Shown here piece after piece: positions 35,111 through 47,289 of a DNA stretch of 64,000 bases; position 1 is the first letter of the stretch; the number at the start of each line of letters is the position of its first letter. The position numbers were made by a program, and so were the translations under genes. This DNA is from Hydrangea macrophylla (Eukaryota; Streptophyta; Magnoliopsida; Cornales; Hydrangeaceae), in contig CM066985.1 of the NCBI GenBank assembly GCA_033977485.1, positions 71,657,045 through 71,721,044 on the forward strand. Direction: 5' to 3'. Under the pieces are notes generated by a model. It did no database searches, was not told the DNA's origin, and was given only the letters and a program-made list of their open reading frames with translations.

Positions 35111-37519
35111 TTAAAGAGTATTATAGTTGGGGTCCTCCAAAGGAATGGACTCCAACTCAGGTTCAAATCCTTCTAAAAATGGTTTTAATCTATGTCCATT
35201 AACTTTAAATGTATTTCCATCTTTAGGGTCCTCAATCTCGACAGTTCCATAAGGATAAACATTTTTGACTATATATGGACCAGTCCATCGAGATTTCATT
35301 TTTCCTCTAAAAAGATGTAGTCTTGAGTCATATAATAGAACTTTTTGCGCGGGGGTAAATCTTTTGCGCAAGAGATTCTTATTATGATACATTTTAGTTC
35401 TTGCTTGATGAATTCGGGCATTATCATATGCGTCTTTACGAATTTCTTCAAGCTCACTTAACTGTAATTTTCTTAAAATTCCTCCTTCTTCAATATTACA
35501 ATTTAAAGTTCTAGTAGCCCAATATGCCTTATGTTCTAATTCTACTGGTAGGTGACAAGCTTTTCCATAGACAAGTCTGTATGGAGACATCCCCAAATGG
35601 GTCTTATAAGCAGTTCTATATGCCCACAAAGCATCTGTTAATTTTGAAGACCAGTCTTTACGATTAGAATCAACAGTTTTTTCGAGAATATGCTTAATTT
35701 GCCTATTGGCTAATTCAGCTTGTCCATTTGTTTGTGGATGGTATGCAGTTGACACTTTATGGGTCACTCCATATCTTTTCATTAATTTTTCAAATGGCTT
35801 GTTACAAAAATGAGTTCCTTGATCACTTATTATTGCTTTTGGAGTTCCAAATCGAGAAAGTATATTATCTTTTAAAAATGCAATAACTGTACGGTGATCA
35901 TTTTTTCTTGTAGGAATAGCTTCTACCCATTTTGAAACATATTCGACTACTAATAAAATATATTCATATTGGCAAGATGGAGGAAAAGGTCCCATAAAGT
36001 CAATGCCCCAACAATCAAATATTTCAATTGTAATTATAGGGGTCATTGGCATTTGATTTCTTTTTGTAATACTGCCCAACATTTGGCAGCGGTTACAAGC
36101 CTTACAATATAAATATGAATCTTTAAATAGAGTGGGCCAATATAAACCGCTTTGTAAAATTTTCATGGCAGTTACTCGAGATGAAAAATGTCCTCCACAA
36201 AAGGACGAATGACACATGAAAAGTACATTTTCGATTTCTTCATTAGGAACACATTTCCTAATTACCTGATCGGCACAATATTTAAACAGATATGGGTCAT
36301 CAAAGTAGAAATGCCTAGCAATAGCTAGAAATCTCTTTTTATCTGATGATGACCAATTGCTTGGTATTTTTCCAGTTACTAAATAATTAACAAGATCAGC
36401 GTACCATGGTAGAGAAGTCACAGAAAATAACTGTTCATCAGGAAAAGAGTCTTGAATAGGTAAGGGTTCACTAGTATTGTCTTCAAAAGTGAGGCGGGAT
36501 AAGTGATCAGCTACCACATTTTCTACTCCTTTTTTGTCTTTAATTATTAAATTAAATTCCTGTAGTAGGAGTATCCACCTAATAAGCCTAGGCTTACTGT
36601 CTTTCTTTGAAAGAAGATATTTAAGAGCTGAGTGGTCAGTAAAACAAACAATAGGGGAACCAATCAAGTATTGCCTAAATTTATTAAGGGCGAATACTAC
36701 GGCTAGCAATTCTTTTTCAGTAGTTGAGTAGTTCATTTGAGCACTATCCAAAGTTCTGCTGGCGTAGTATATAACTGATGCCTTTTTATCCTTTCTCTGC
36801 CCTAGGACAGCTCCAATGGCAAAGTCGCTAGCATCACACATTAATTCAAATGGTAAACTACAATCAGGAGATTGCATAATAGGTGCAGTAGTGAGATGCT
36901 CTTTTAATTGCTCAAAGGAGTTTTGACGTTCTTTAGTCCATTCAAAAGGTGTGTCTTTGGCCAATAATTGACATAAAGGTCTGGAAATAGTACTGAAATT
37001 TTTTATGAATCGGCGATAAAAACCTGCATGTCCTAAGAATGAACGGATGTCTTTTACAATCTTGGGAATAGGTAAATTAGCTATAAGATCTATTTTAGCT
37101 TTGTCTACCTGTATCCCATTTTCAGAAATAATGTGTCCTAAGACAATACCTTTAGTGACCATAAAATGACATTTTTCCCAATTTAAAACTAAACTTTTTT
37201 CTTCACATCTTTGTAGAACTTTTTGAAGATTGCTAAGGCAATCATCATAGGTTTTGCCAAAAATTGAAAAATCATCCATAAAAACTTCTAAATTTTTTCC
37301 TACCATATCACTGAAAATACTCAGCATACACCTTTTAAAGGTCGCAGGTGCGTTGTAAAGACCAAATGGCATTCGGCGATAGGCAAAAGTTCCAAATGGA
37401 CATGTGAAAGTAGTTTTTTCCTGATCTTCTGGTGCGATCTCTATTTGATTGTAACCACTATATCCATCTAGAAAACAGTAATACTTATGACCAGCTATTC
37501 TTTCTAACATTTGATCCAT
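35111..37519 (-). CDS. Athila reverse transcriptase, RNase H and integrase
   Basis: 802 residues, open throughout. [15 protein letters not shown] near residue 15 and the active site FMDD at about 80-83. RNase [14 protein letters not shown], the [11 protein letters not shown] glutamate, [11 protein letters not shown] and NVVADHLSR. Integrase: HHCC-type finger ([10 protein letters not shown], then CKACNRCQ), first catalytic Asp in WGIDFMGPF, second in [10 protein letters not shown], Glu in [18 protein letters not shown]-terminal domain ends in LEDPNYNTL. All catalytic residues that I can check are present. There is no chromodomain, in keeping with Athila. Translation would need the upstream frame; the first ATG here is internal to RT, so it is not a true start. 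Confidence 0.93.
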   Translation of the reverse strand: MDQMLERIAGHKYYCFLDGYSGYNQIEIAPEDQEKTTFTCPFGTFAYRRMPFGLYNAPATFKRCMLSIFSDMVGKNLEVFMDDFSIFGKTYDDCLSNLQKVLQRCEEKSLVLNWEKCHFMVTKGIVLGHIISENGIQVDKAKIDLIANLPIPKIVKDIRSFLGHAGFYRRFIKNFSTISRPLCQLLAKDTPFEWTKERQNSFEQLKEHLTTAPIMQSPDCSLPFELMCDASDFAIGAVLGQRKDKKASVIYYASRTLDSAQMNYSTTEKELLAVVFALNKFRQYLIGSPIVCFTDHSALKYLLSKKDSKPRLIRWILLLQEFNLIIKDKKGVENVVADHLSRLTFEDNTSEPLPIQDSFPDEQLFSVTSLPWYADLVNYLVTGKIPSNWSSSDKKRFLAIARHFYFDDPYLFKYCADQVIRKCVPNEEIENVLFMCHSSFCGGHFSSRVTAMKILQSGLYWPTLFKDSYLYCKACNRCQMLGSITKRNQMPMTPIITIEIFDCWGIDFMGPFPPSCQYEYILLVVEYVSKWVEAIPTRKNDHRTVIAFLKDNILSRFGTPKAIISDQGTHFCNKPFEKLMKRYGVTHKVSTAYHPQTNGQAELANRQIKHILEKTVDSNRKDWSSKLTDALWAYRTAYKTHLGMSPYRLVYGKACHLPVELEHKAYWATRTLNCNIEEGGILRKLQLSELEEIRKDAYDNARIHQARTKMYHNKNLLRKRFTPAQKVLLYDSRLHLFRGKMKSRWTGPYIVKNVYPYGTVEIEDPKDGNTFKVNGHRLKPFLEGFEPELESIPLEDPNYNTL

Positions 37520-40500
37520 AAAAAGGTAAAGGAAAGTGATCCTTACGAGTTACAGCATTGAGTTTTCTGTAGTCTATGCATACACGCCATCCAGTAGTGA
37601 CACGAGTGGGAATTAATTCTCCTTTTGAATTTGGAACAACTGTAATTCCTGCTTTCTTTGGTACAACTTGTGTTGGACTTACCCATTTGCTGTCGGATAT
37701 TGAATATATAATGCCCATGTCGAGTAGCTTGAGAACCTCCTTTTTAACTACTTCCTGCATAATAGGATTAAGTCTTCTTTGCATTTCTCTAGAGGTTTTA
37801 GCATTATCTTCAAGATATATATTGTGAGTGCATATTGAAGGGCTTATTCCTTTTAAATCTGCTATACTCCAACCAATGGCACTTTTATGTTTCTGCAGCA
37901 TAATAATGAGTTTATTTTCTTGACTGGAGTCTAGAAAAGATGATATTATTACGGGATAAGTATTATTACTACCAAGGAAAGCATATTTAAGCTCTTTAGG
38001 GAGTTCTTTTAATTCCAACTGTGGGGTTTGTAAATTAGATGGAAGTGTTAATGTAGTCTTTGGTGGTAAAGATTCAAAATATGTGGTCCACATTGCTTCT
38101 TGAATTATTTCTTCTGTTGAATCTTCATTAAAACATACTTGACTCATAAGATGTTTTTGTAGATTATTACTGTCTAGCTTCTGAATGGAGTTATTAATAA
38201 CAGATTCTACTGGATCATTATAACAAGTCAAGTTAAAATATTCTCGTGATAGAGATTCAATAGCATGAACTTCTTCAATATTCTCATCTTCTTCTTGATG
38301 TTGTGGATTAGAAAAAACTTTAATATTTAAAGTCATATTTCCAAATACTACAGTCATCATACCACTGCGGATTCGAATAGTGGCATCAATGGTAGCCAAG
38401 AAGGGCCTTCCAAAAATGACTGGTATTTGCACATTAGCATCTAATACTGGTTCTGTATCAAGGATGACAAAATCTACTGGGAAAATAAATTTTCCAATTT
38501 TGACAAGAACATCTTCCAAAATTCCTCGCGGATATTTTGTAGATCTATCAACAAGTTGTAATACCATGCGAGTAGGCTTTAGCTCACCTAATCCAAGTTC
38601 TTGATAAACAGAATAAGGAAGCAAGTTTACACTAGCTCCTAAGTCAAGGAGTGCGTGGTTAATTTTATGATTTCCAATAATACACGATATTGTTGGTGTA
38701 CCTGGGTCTTTGAATTTTGTTGGTAAATTATGCTGCACGATAGAATTAATTTCTTCAACAAAGTCAGCAGAATACGCATCCTTTCGTACATTTTGCTTAC
38801 GTTTGACAGTACATAAATCTTTTAAGAATTTTGCATAAGCAGGTACTTGATTAATTGCATCTAAGAGAGGAATATTAATGTGTACTTGTTTAAATAATTC
38901 TAAATATTCCTGATTCTTAGTATCTTGGTGTTTTCTTAAACATTGTGGATAAGGAATTGGAGGAGAATATTCAGGAGTTTCCTCTGTTTCTTTTTCCACT
39001 GGTAAGTCAGATGTTTCATTTTCTTGAGAAATTTGTTGTTTTTCATGGGTTTCAACTTCAACTTCATCAGCAATTTTATCTTCATCTATTTCTTCCTCAA
39101 TTTCTATCATATTATCTTCCTTATTTATATGCTCAATTTCTTCTAAAGAAGGTGATATTTCTTCTCCAACAGCCTTACCACTTCTAAGTACAGTTATAGC
39201 TTTTACTTGTTCATGTTGATTATTACCAGAAGTTGAGGGATCACCTTGTGGTTGTCCCCTTGGATTAGGTTGTGGTTGGGCAGGAAAAATGCCTTTTCCT
39301 TTAGAATCGTGCTGATTATTAATCCTATCCACAGATGTTTGTAGTTTTCCCATGATTTGTATTAATTGCTGCATCATAGACTGTAAAGGTTCCTCTTGCA
39401 CTTTTTTGTGTGGAGGCACATAAACATTAGAATTTTGCTGTGTATTAGGATATGTATTTTGTGTTTGTTGAAATTGAGGTGGAGGAGGTAAATATTGATT
39501 ATTTTGAGGAGGTTGGTGTTGAGTTTGAAATTGTAAAATACCTTCTTTGGCATACATATGATTTGGAGGATTCCTCCAATTAGACTGGTATGAATTACCA
39601 TAGGAGTTTTGGGGACCCCTATAATTATTCACAGCATTTATCTTTGCTGGAGCAATTTCTTGAAAATTTGAACTGTTAGGACATTCATTCGCAGAGTGTC
39701 CTAAAGTATGACAGTTGTCACAAAGTTCTCTTTTCTTCTTAGGTGGATTATTTTTTTCTACTGATATAGCTTCCACTTTACGTGCTAATTCTTCATATTT
39801 CAGTATTAATTCATCTTCTGATTGTAATTGGTATAAACTTTTAGCTTTTTCCGTTCTACCAATTTCTTCTTTTTCCCATTGGGAAGCATTTTCGCTAAGC
39901 CAATCAAAATATGATTCAGCTTCATCGGCAGTTTTACTCAAAAATTCTCCTTGACACATAGTTTCAACTAACTTCTTTGATTTAGGTTCTAATCCTTCAT
40001 AAAAGAAATTAATTAAACGCCATTTTTCAAATCCATGATGTGGACAAGCTAATAGGAGATCTTTAAAACGTTCCCAAACTTCAGGGAATGGTTCCTTTTC
40101 TTTTTGAGTAAAAAGTTTAATTTGACGCATCATGCTATTAGTTAAATTTTTTGGATAGAATTTTTTTAGAAAGGCTTCATTCATATCATGCCATGAAGTT
40201 ATAGATCCAGGACGGAGAGATAAAAGCCAAGCTTTAGCTTTATCTTTTAAAGAAAAAGGAAAAAGCTTAAGACGGATTATTTCAATAGGACAGCTTTGAT
40301 CAGAGAACGTACTACAAACTTCTTCAAATTCACGAATATGTAAATAAGCACGTTCTGTCCCCATTCCATGGAAAGTTGGTAAGAGTGGAATCATGCCTTG
40401 TCTAAAGTGAAAATTTCCTGTATGTCTAGGTAAAGTGATGCAAGAAGGAGTGATGTTTCTTTCTGGGGTAAATAAATCACGTAAAGGACGTTGTTCACGT

Positions 40501-40670
40501 TCTGGTAAAACAAAGTGTGGTATATTTTCCCCCTGCTCACTATGAGCATCATCAGCGATTGGTCCTTCAATTTCTGCCATTATTCTAGGAAATTGTATAC
40601 TAGATGATTCACTAGAAATATTAGAATTATGTGGTACTTGATATAAAACTTTAGTAGTATCTAAGGACAT
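37485..40670 (-). CDS. Athila gag-protease polyprotein with the start of reverse transcriptase
   Basis: 1061 residues from ATG 40670. The gag part holds the Athila signature ([30 protein letters not shown], and FEEVCSTF). A CCHC knuckle [14 protein letters not shown] lies at about residues 316-330. A Q/N/P-rich linker follows, then an acidic stretch. The aspartic protease has the Athila-type active site [12 protein letters not shown] at about residue 673. The RT N-terminus ([20 protein letters not shown]) is at the end. The frame then runs off into a short tail and stop. The cause is one extra T in a T run at about 37511-37515: without it the frame would pass straight into the next ORF, which overlaps by 35 bases. 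No other disabling change is seen. Confidence 0.93.
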   Translation of the reverse strand: MSLDTTKVLYQVPHNSNISSESSSIQFPRIMAEIEGPIADDAHSEQGENIPHFVLPEREQRPLRDLFTPERNITPSCITLPRHTGNFHFRQGMIPLLPTFHGMGTERAYLHIREFEEVCSTFSDQSCPIEIIRLKLFPFSLKDKAKAWLLSLRPGSITSWHDMNEAFLKKFYPKNLTNSMMRQIKLFTQKEKEPFPEVWERFKDLLLACPHHGFEKWRLINFFYEGLEPKSKKLVETMCQGEFLSKTADEAESYFDWLSENASQWEKEEIGRTEKAKSLYQLQSEDELILKYEELARKVEAISVEKNNPPKKKRELCDNCHTLGHSANECPNSSNFQEIAPAKINAVNNYRGPQNSYGNSYQSNWRNPPNHMYAKEGILQFQTQHQPPQNNQYLPPPPQFQQTQNTYPNTQQNSNVYVPPHKKVQEEPLQSMMQQLIQIMGKLQTSVDRINNQHDSKGKGIFPAQPQPNPRGQPQGDPSTSGNNQHEQVKAITVLRSGKAVGEEISPSLEEIEHINKEDNMIEIEEEIDEDKIADEVEVETHEKQQISQENETSDLPVEKETEETPEYSPPIPYPQCLRKHQDTKNQEYLELFKQVHINIPLLDAINQVPAYAKFLKDLCTVKRKQNVRKDAYSADFVEEINSIVQHNLPTKFKDPGTPTISCIIGNHKINHALLDLGASVNLLPYSVYQELGLGELKPTRMVLQLVDRSTKYPRGILEDVLVKIGKFIFPVDFVILDTEPVLDANVQIPVIFGRPFLATIDATIRIRSGMMTVVFGNMTLNIKVFSNPQHQEEDENIEEVHAIESLSREYFNLTCYNDPVESVINNSIQKLDSNNLQKHLMSQVCFNEDSTEEIIQEAMWTTYFESLPPKTTLTLPSNLQTPQLELKELPKELKYAFLGSNNTYPVIISSFLDSSQENKLIIMLQKHKSAIGWSIADLKGISPSICTHNIYLEDNAKTSREMQRRLNPIMQEVVKKEVLKLLDMGIIYSISDSKWVSPTQVVPKKAGITVVPNSKGELIPTRVTTGWRVCIDYRKLNAVTRKDHFPLPFYGSNVRKNSWS

Positions 40671-41015
40671 AAGAAGTAAAAGAAAAACTAAGTAATAAAA
40701 TTATTATTATTATTATTAACTAAGTAAAAACTTTTTTTTTATTTTATATATTTTCTATTTTTATGTTTTTTTTTTTTAGAAGATGCACAAGTACATACTT
40801 ATAAATATATATTTATTTCACAAGGAAATATTATATATAGTTTTTTTTTTTTAATTATTAATATTTTTTTTATTATTTTCTTAAAAAGAAAACTAGATTA
40901 TTTATAAGGTAGAATAAGTATATATATATATATAGTGAGAGAAATAGTCTTAGACCTAATTTTTTATTTATTTATTATTTTTATTAACCGTTCCCCGGCA
41001 ACGGCGCCAAAAACT

Positions 41016-43377
41016 TGACGACATCCTATTGACGCGTTTTCTTATCACACCCAAGTGTAGGTGATCGTACAACTAATAAAGTTCTGGAAGTCCAGGTCGA
41101 ACCCACAGGGAACGGAATAAAATTTTATTAAGTTAGGCAGATAACAATTTTGTCACTAAAAAGAAAATAAAAGATGATGGGTTTTTGTGGGGTTTTACTA
41201 AATTACTAATTTTTATATGTTTGCAATAAAAGTAATTAAAGCTATTTTTTTCTCAACAGTTTATGGTAAAGATTTTAACAGTGCAAAATAAATTAACTAA
41301 CATACTAATAAGAAAAGGAAGAAAAATATATAAAAGCTAAATTTTTATGAGATAAAACTTTTTAGATTTAATAATAGCGAAAGATGGAAATAATACAGAT
41401 ATTTAAGCAAAACTATTATAAAACAGGAAATATTAATTAACTAGGGGAAATGATTTAAAGGAATTGGGAATATGCAAACCAACACTAGATCCCACAACTT
41501 TTGTGCATTTGAAAAGCATTTGGCATTTAACACCGCAGAGTCATTCTTTATTTAAAAATAAACTTTCACTAGTCAGGGTCATATCAAGTGTGTCAGGTTT
41601 GATATGAAACGACATCGTTTGGTTTAAAGAAAAATAAAAAGGCAATTGGGCAGTAGCCAGGTTCGAACCGTGCCCCGCTGCGGACGTGGGTTATTTAGCG
41701 TCCAGTCCCCACCACTCTGCCACTACACAATTGCCTATCCATTATTGGATAGAAATATATATAAGCACATATTTGAAATATTAACTTTGTCATGTGAGTT
41801 GTTTGAGTATGCTAGGTGTTTTTTATGACAAAAGGCATAGTTTGACAATCCACATAATTAGGCTTTTTATTTCAAATATATATAATCTTTTGAGCCCATT
41901 ATAGCCATAGTATATAAATATGTTAAATGATCATAAACTATAGATACATAGATATTTTTGGCCATAAATGGAAAAATAACTCATCCAGATAAATTTGCCC
42001 ATTTAAGATTAGTGCACAGAAGCTGTGGTTTCTAAGTTTTTATTGCATATCCCCAATTTAAAATTTTAGCCTACCATTTTGGAATTGAAACTGTTATCAA
42101 AATAAAATTAAAAGATAAGTTAAATAGATGCACGCAATCACCGTCCAATTAAAATTAAAGTTGTAAAACTAAGGTAAGGGTAAGAACTAATATTATTATA
42201 TTATTTTCTTTACATAACATGAACTGGGGTTGAATTTGTGGAATCTGCAAAATAAGAGAGTTTAGTACAACTAGGCTAATAAAATATAAGTAAATGAAAA
42301 TACTGAACCAAAAATAAAATACTAAACCTTTAACTTTGGATTCTTGTGGGGTCACAGTGGTTGAGCTCCAAGAACACAAATAAGGCCAAACCAAATCCAA
42401 ATATACTTTTGGAGTGAGAAATGAGTATGATGTACTTTTGGACTTTAGTAGGTGATTACAACAACTACGTGGCTAAGAAATCTGACATTTAATCGCAAAA
42501 TCTATCTTCTAGTGAATAAAAATATTGCTATAAAAATTGGAAATTTGAAGTTTCTAACTATTTTAGGGGACAACTATAAGTATTACTAGACTAAAGATAT
42601 TAAATCTAAATTTAAATAGGACTATTTTACTACTAAAAATTGACAAAGGTCATACAAGAAAACAAATATTTTAAATTTAAGAAATACAGTACATAAAGTT
42701 TTGCTACATATTTTTGAACATAAAATCATCAATTACATAAAAGTAAAATTTTACAACTACTAGAACTAGAAAAAAACTAAGAAAAATTAAAGTTTCCTAT
42801 TTCTAGGGACAATAAAAAGTGCTCACATAATAACCTCCCCTAAACTATTCTCTCCCTAACAGTGATTGTTGCTTGTGAATTCTTGCTGTGAATTGGTTGT
42901 CTTGTGAGGTGTGAAGCTGCTGCTTTTATAGACGAATGCAGTGATACATTTCGTCACTGCATTCATCACTCGATCTACCCATATTTTCTTCTTTCGCGTG
43001 CGTCCATTTTCTTCAGTTGTCAGATGCTTGTAATTGATCAGCTGAGCTCTTTTTAATAATAATATAAACAATCAACATCCAAATGTTGATTCATTTCGTT
43101 TTTTTTTTTTTTGGTTGTTGTTGACCATTTGGTAGATTATACTAGCCACATGAGAAATAATCTCATGTGGTTGTTGCTCATTTTATTCCCTTCGTTTTAC
43201 TTCATTTTTACCTAAACATATAAAATATGTAAAAACACATAATTACACGCATTTGAGTGACATCACTGTTAAATTATATTAATTCAAATATGCGTGTAAA
43301 ACTAGGAATTTGGGGGATTAAATGCGTATTGTGTCTATTATATTGGCACATAAATATACAATATTCAATGTTTGTCA
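41016..43377 (-). repeat. 5' LTR of the Athila element
   Basis: 2362 bp partner of 29167-31556. It lacks the GA/AAT-rich stretch near 31197-31235 of the other LTR, where it reads GAGCTCTTTTTAATAATAA instead. The TATA box is at 42922-42930 and would drive transcription of the genomic RNA toward lower coordinates. Confidence 0.95.
41641..41735 (-). other. tRNA-like segment with A and B boxes in the Athila 5' LTR
   Basis: On the minus strand the 95-base segment begins and ends with complementary arms (GGCAATTG and CAATTGCC). It holds an A-box-like TGGCAGAGTGG and, about 42 bases on, a B-box GGTTCGAACC. A perfect GGACG/CGTCC stem lies between them. The order and spacing fit an internal RNA polymerase III promoter, in the same orientation as the element. 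It does not fold as a proper tRNA: extra bases lie between the B-box arm and the terminal stem. The 3' LTR holds the same segment at 29792-29886 with one visible difference. Confidence 0.6.
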
Positions 43378-43954
43378 AGGACCCAAACCATGGTAGGGGT
43401 TTGGATTCATCTACTTGTTCTTACTAAAATGATGATCAAACTTTGACTCCCATGTGAAGCATAAGCTTACATTAGATTCAAAAGATCAAACTCAAAAGTT
43501 TTGAAGAGAGATATTGAGGATCTCCAAGAATCTCAAGAGAAAAGTATAAACAAAAGAATAGAAGAATGATCAAAGAATTAGAAGCAAAGACTTCCGAGTT
43601 TACTTAACAAACTCTAAAACTTAATCAAGAAAAACTAAATGACTATAAGATTAGAAGCTCAAAAGAAATAAAGCACAACTAAGATTAGAGGGTCACCTCC
43701 AAGACTATCCTCAAATTCCTATATTTTGAAGATCTTCCAAGTTCTTCTTCAAGCTCTCCAAAACTCTCTCAAATATGTGTTGTTGAAATGATAGTGATTT
43801 CTTGTATGTTCCCCCCCTTTCTCAAGAAAGATCCTCTCTCATTTATAGGCAAAATTACCAAGCATTTTTCAGTGAATTCGGAGTAAAAGACAGGTGCAAA
43901 TATCCCATTTGGTGGTACAATACGTACTTTCTGAAAATAGACAGACTGCTGCAC

Positions 43955-44290
43955 AGAGCGGCAGTCATAACCTCTTGCGGCAGTCAGTGGATGCTACAAC
44001 GGCACTCCGTGAATGCCGCTGCGGCACTCCATGACTGCCGTGCGGCACTCATTGAGAGCCGCGGCAAATTATTAACTGTCGCGTTTCAGTCAGCCTTACT
44101 TTATCAGTTTTTTGTTTTTATCCGCCTACATATACGTATTGTACCACAAAATACGGACTTTAAAAGCAAACGGCAGTCAGAAAAATGTCGGTGGCACTTA
44201 GTAAATGCCGGGCGGCATTCTATGACTGCTGTGCGGCACTCACTGAATGTCGCGCGGCACTCACTGAGTGCCGTGAATGACTGCCGTGTG
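43955..44290. repeat. Array of GC-rich palindromic words
   Basis: At least eight copies of short inverted units of the form GCGGCACTCACTGAGTGCCG, some abutting (for example near 43990-44050 and 44205-44290). The plus frame across it gives a 167-residue ORF with no recognisable protein. Confidence 0.75.
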
Positions 44291-44561
44291 CCGTTTTTTT
44301 GCTGAGCTTCCCTTTTTAGGTCTTTTCTTTCTTCCTTTTTCTTAAAAAAACTTATTTTCGATGATCTTTTCCAAAAACGGTGTTTTATACCTGAATTCTC
44401 CTAAATACCTGGTATTTTCTTCTTTCTGTGAAAATTTTATCGCGTTTGGAGAACTTTTTGAAGAGCTTGGAATACTTCAAATCTTTCGGTCCTTATCATC
44501 ATCGGACTTGGAGGTGACACTCTCCTAAATTCGACGTTAGGTCAAAATTGGGGTGTCTACA

Positions 44562-45290
44562 CTTTTGTGGTTTAAAAGTTGACACTTAACACCATTAGTT
44601 ATGCTCTATCTGTATATTTTAATGGTGTAAACTTTTTACTTTGAAATGACAAATATACCTTTCTTAATATCATTTTATTTGTTTACCCCTTCATTATAAG
44701 TAGGGTGAAAACAGTTTAGTTCGGTTCAATTCGTTCCAATTTTTAGGCAAATCGATTGGTTTTGGTTCGGGTCGATTCTATTCGGTTCGATTTAGTGTAC
44801 ATTTTGGTTCGGCCCAATTTTTACACTGCATAATTTTTTTTGAAAATCGAACCGAACCCTGATTTTATAGGATTGTTTTAATTATTCATTTAAGAATATT
44901 TATCTTTTATATGGTAAATGCCAGGTTGGTGGTGGTAGTTGAATGTGTGCAATGGTGGTGCCGCTGGTGATAAAGGTTGTTTAAGAAGGAAAAACATATT
45001 GTGGAATAAAGAAATGAAGGAAATAGTTAATGTGGGACAACAATAACATTTTAATTCATAGATTGGTCCACGAATTTTTTTTGCCAAATTGAGTTCGAAA
45101 ATTTTCTTTAATTTAATAGAAAACAAAACGATTGAGTTTAATCACAACTACAAGAGGGTTAAGTGTTTCTAAACCATAAGGAATAAAGTGAAATACATGC
45201 CCTACAACAAGGAGACAAAATGTATTGAACCATAAAAACAAGTCTAAAAAAAATGACAAATCATTTAGACTAGCATGACCGGAGTGAATA
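44562..45290. other. Spacer with a hAT-type MITE remnant
   Basis: At about 44700-44870 a stretch begins TAGGGTGAAAACAG and is rich in TTCGGTTC words, ending near CGAACCGAACCC. It resembles the MITE at 58074-58258, but the right end is eroded. From 45209 the DNA is the first copy of a 237 bp tandem duplication. Confidence 0.5.
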
Positions 45291-45665
45291 TGTGAGATCC
45301 CGTCCCACATCGGATAAATATAAAAAGTTAGTCTGATATATGTAGAGCCAAGGGGACTACTACTAATAACTTGGGCTTAAGCATTTTAAGGGCCAATGTG
45401 GCAGGCCTGTCAAGTTGTTGGGCTAGTGGACCTCTTAAGGCCTTACAAAGGAGAGAAAATATATTTAACCATAAAACAAGTCTAAAAAAATGACGAATCA
45501 TTTAGACTAGCATGACCGGAGTGAATATGTGAGATCCTGTCCCACATCGGATAAATATAAAAAGTTAGTATGATATATGTAGAACCAAGGGGACTACTAC
45601 TAATAACTTGGGCTTAAGCATTTTAAGGGCCAATAAGGTAGGCCTGTCAAGTTGTTGGGCTACGT
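45209..45665. repeat. 237 bp tandem duplication of flank plus TRIM LTR
   Basis: A host stretch of about 80 bp (ending GACCGGAGTGAATA) and the TRIM LTR that follows it occur twice: LTR starts at 45291 and 45528, 237 bp apart. The first LTR copy is complete (45291-45447, 157 bp, ending TTACA). The second breaks near 45663 into TRIM internal DNA of opposite orientation. Confidence 0.8.
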
Positions 45666-45862
45666 GGCGGCCTCGTCGCGTAGGCCTAGTTCTCCCCTTG
45701 GATGGTCGATGTGGAAGCAGATCATTAGTGACCACAGAGCAGCCCATAAGCGTGCACAATGTATACTACCTCGGGGCCTTTACCCCTCTCCGGAGCCTCT
45801 ACTCCTCTGCCACACCGCCCACGGTGCCCTTACGGGACCAGGGTTGGATCTGATACCATTAA
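45663..45862 (-). mobile_element. TRIM internal region, minus orientation, abutting the Gypsy LTR
   Basis: Matches 55219-55434 (from CCTCGTCGCGTAGGCCTAG to the primer-binding site, read on plus as TCTGATACCATT). Where a TRIM LTR should follow, the Gypsy LTR starts instead at 45866. Confidence 0.75.
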
Positions 45863-45865
45863 ATT

Positions 45866-46973
45866 GTCACGTCCCAAACCCGACTCCAAAAAAGCGTGAC
45901 AACGCCACACATCCGTAAGGTTGGACCCCACGAACGTGCAAGGCCAAGCTAAACATTCTTAAGAGAAATTGAATGATCAAAACAATACTTCAATAATAAA
46001 TTCCAAATTCAATAAATTCAATATTTGCTAATTGTTTAAGTTCAAAACTTACAAAACTTAATTAAAATAAGAAGATAAACTAATGTTTCAAACTATTCAA
46101 CTTAGTACACAACATCAAATAAAGAAAGTTCTAGTCAATTATTATTATTCGATCGCCACCCTCTTGATCCTTCAGTCCACTTATTGTTTTCTTTCTACTC
46201 ATCTGCATCTGAAAAATAGTCATAAGTCAGCTTGACAGCTTAGTAAGTAATCACCACCCTTATCTATGGACCAAGCAGGGTAAATAATTTTATACAATTA
46301 AAATATAAGAGTTTTCAAGAATTCTGATAATTTGCAATGAGAAAAAAACAATTATCAAATTGTAATCAATACATAAAGTTAACAGAGCCCAAAGTCCTTT
46401 TACTATGGTCACACATAACCCCTGTGACTGGGTCCAGAACAATATTCGATGTGTCACATATTATCCCTGTGACTGGGTCAATAGGTAGACTAGTCCTAAT
46501 AATCATGCATGATACCAACGTATAATCCCCGTTGGTGGGGCCCAGAGCATAATTAGACTAAGAATATCCATTAAGTAATTTTTAACAAATAACTAGATTC
46601 ATACAATTTTCATTCATAGCTGCAGAGTAATCGATTTACATAAATCAAAAACGGTTCACTTTTAAAAGTGGTCACATACTTGGTCCCATTTTATTTTTTT
46701 TAAAAATGGTTTTGAAATAGATTTTATAAAACACAATAATATTTTTAAAAAAAAAATTCAAGTAGGGTTTAGATCACTTACCTCGACAACTTAAACCCCC
46801 GAATGTACCAAAGGAGCCTACAGCTCTTAATTCAGTCCTATAACAAATAATAATAACATGGCCATAGCTGATTCACACTCCACCAAATATATATAATTCC
46901 CCCCTTCAAAAGTGGATATTCCCAACCACAAAGCTTACTCTCTAATACCCAAAGTGGGTATGCTTGCTATCTT

Positions 46974-47016
<43 letters not shown>

Positions 47017-47278
47017 CTATGCTTCATTTTCCAAAGATGTGTGTGATCTTATATACACTATATAGGTGCACCAATCAAACCACAAATATATGTCTTAATT
47101 CCATGTGCTGATAGATGGACAAGACTTGAGATGAATCAATTGTAAAAGAAAATCACTACCATACGCTACAAAATTTGATCCAATCCTTAATGATTAAGTA
47201 AATAGCTCCACAATCCTTAATGATTAAGTAATATATTCTTATTAAATATTAGAAAGGAATAAAAATCTAATTATTACA
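45866..47278 (-). repeat. 3' LTR of the chromodomain Gypsy element
   Basis: 1413 bp, in element sense TGTAATAATTAG to GGGACGTGACA. It includes a (CT)n run at about 46978-47013 and no second copy in the window. Confidence 0.85.
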
Positions 47279-47289
47279 TTCTACCCCCC

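Larger units (their letters stand above)
29167..43377 (-). mobile_element. Near-intact Athila-type Ty3-Gypsy retrotransposon, 14.2 kb
   Basis: LTRs of 2390 bp (29167-31556) and 2362 bp (41016-43377) run TGACGACATCC to CAATGTTTGTCA. The flanks are perfect 5 bp copies of AGGAC (29162-29166 and 43378-43382). I counted about a dozen substitutions between the LTRs, plus one roughly 30 bp indel and poly-T length changes, so they are about 99.5% alike in substitutions. Primer-binding site TGGCGCCGTTGCCGGGGAA (minus, 40991-41009) and purine tract GTTGAGGGGTG (minus, next to 31556) set the minus orientation. gag-protease and RT-RNase H-integrase fill 35111-40670. A 3.5 kb region follows pol, where Athila elements often carry an envelope-like frame; here I see no such frame. 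Confidence 0.95.
27361..44561 (-). mobile_element. Large old solo LTR or LTR fragment, split by the Athila element
   Basis: The right end GGGGTGTCTACA (44550-44561) is, on the minus strand, a typical LTR start TGTAGACACCCC. The left end TGTTGTGGATATCGCAGG (27361) would be the LTR end. The two parts, 27361-29166 and 43383-44561, total about 3 kb once the Athila element and one TSD copy are removed. No retrotransposon proteins are present. Flanks TATCC and CTTTT do not match, so either the TSD is lost or one end is truncated. The right part contains an array of GC-rich palindromes. Confidence 0.5.

Noticed and set aside
37485..37519. Programmed ribosomal frameshift between the Athila frames
   Set aside because: The shift lies inside the reverse transcriptase domain, where a shift signal would be out of place, and Athila relatives usually have one frame. 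A one-base insertion in a T run is simpler.
43802..44305. 167-residue plus-strand ORF
   Set aside because: It runs through the array of GC-rich palindromes in an LTR; low stop frequency there explains it and the protein is unlike anything known to me.
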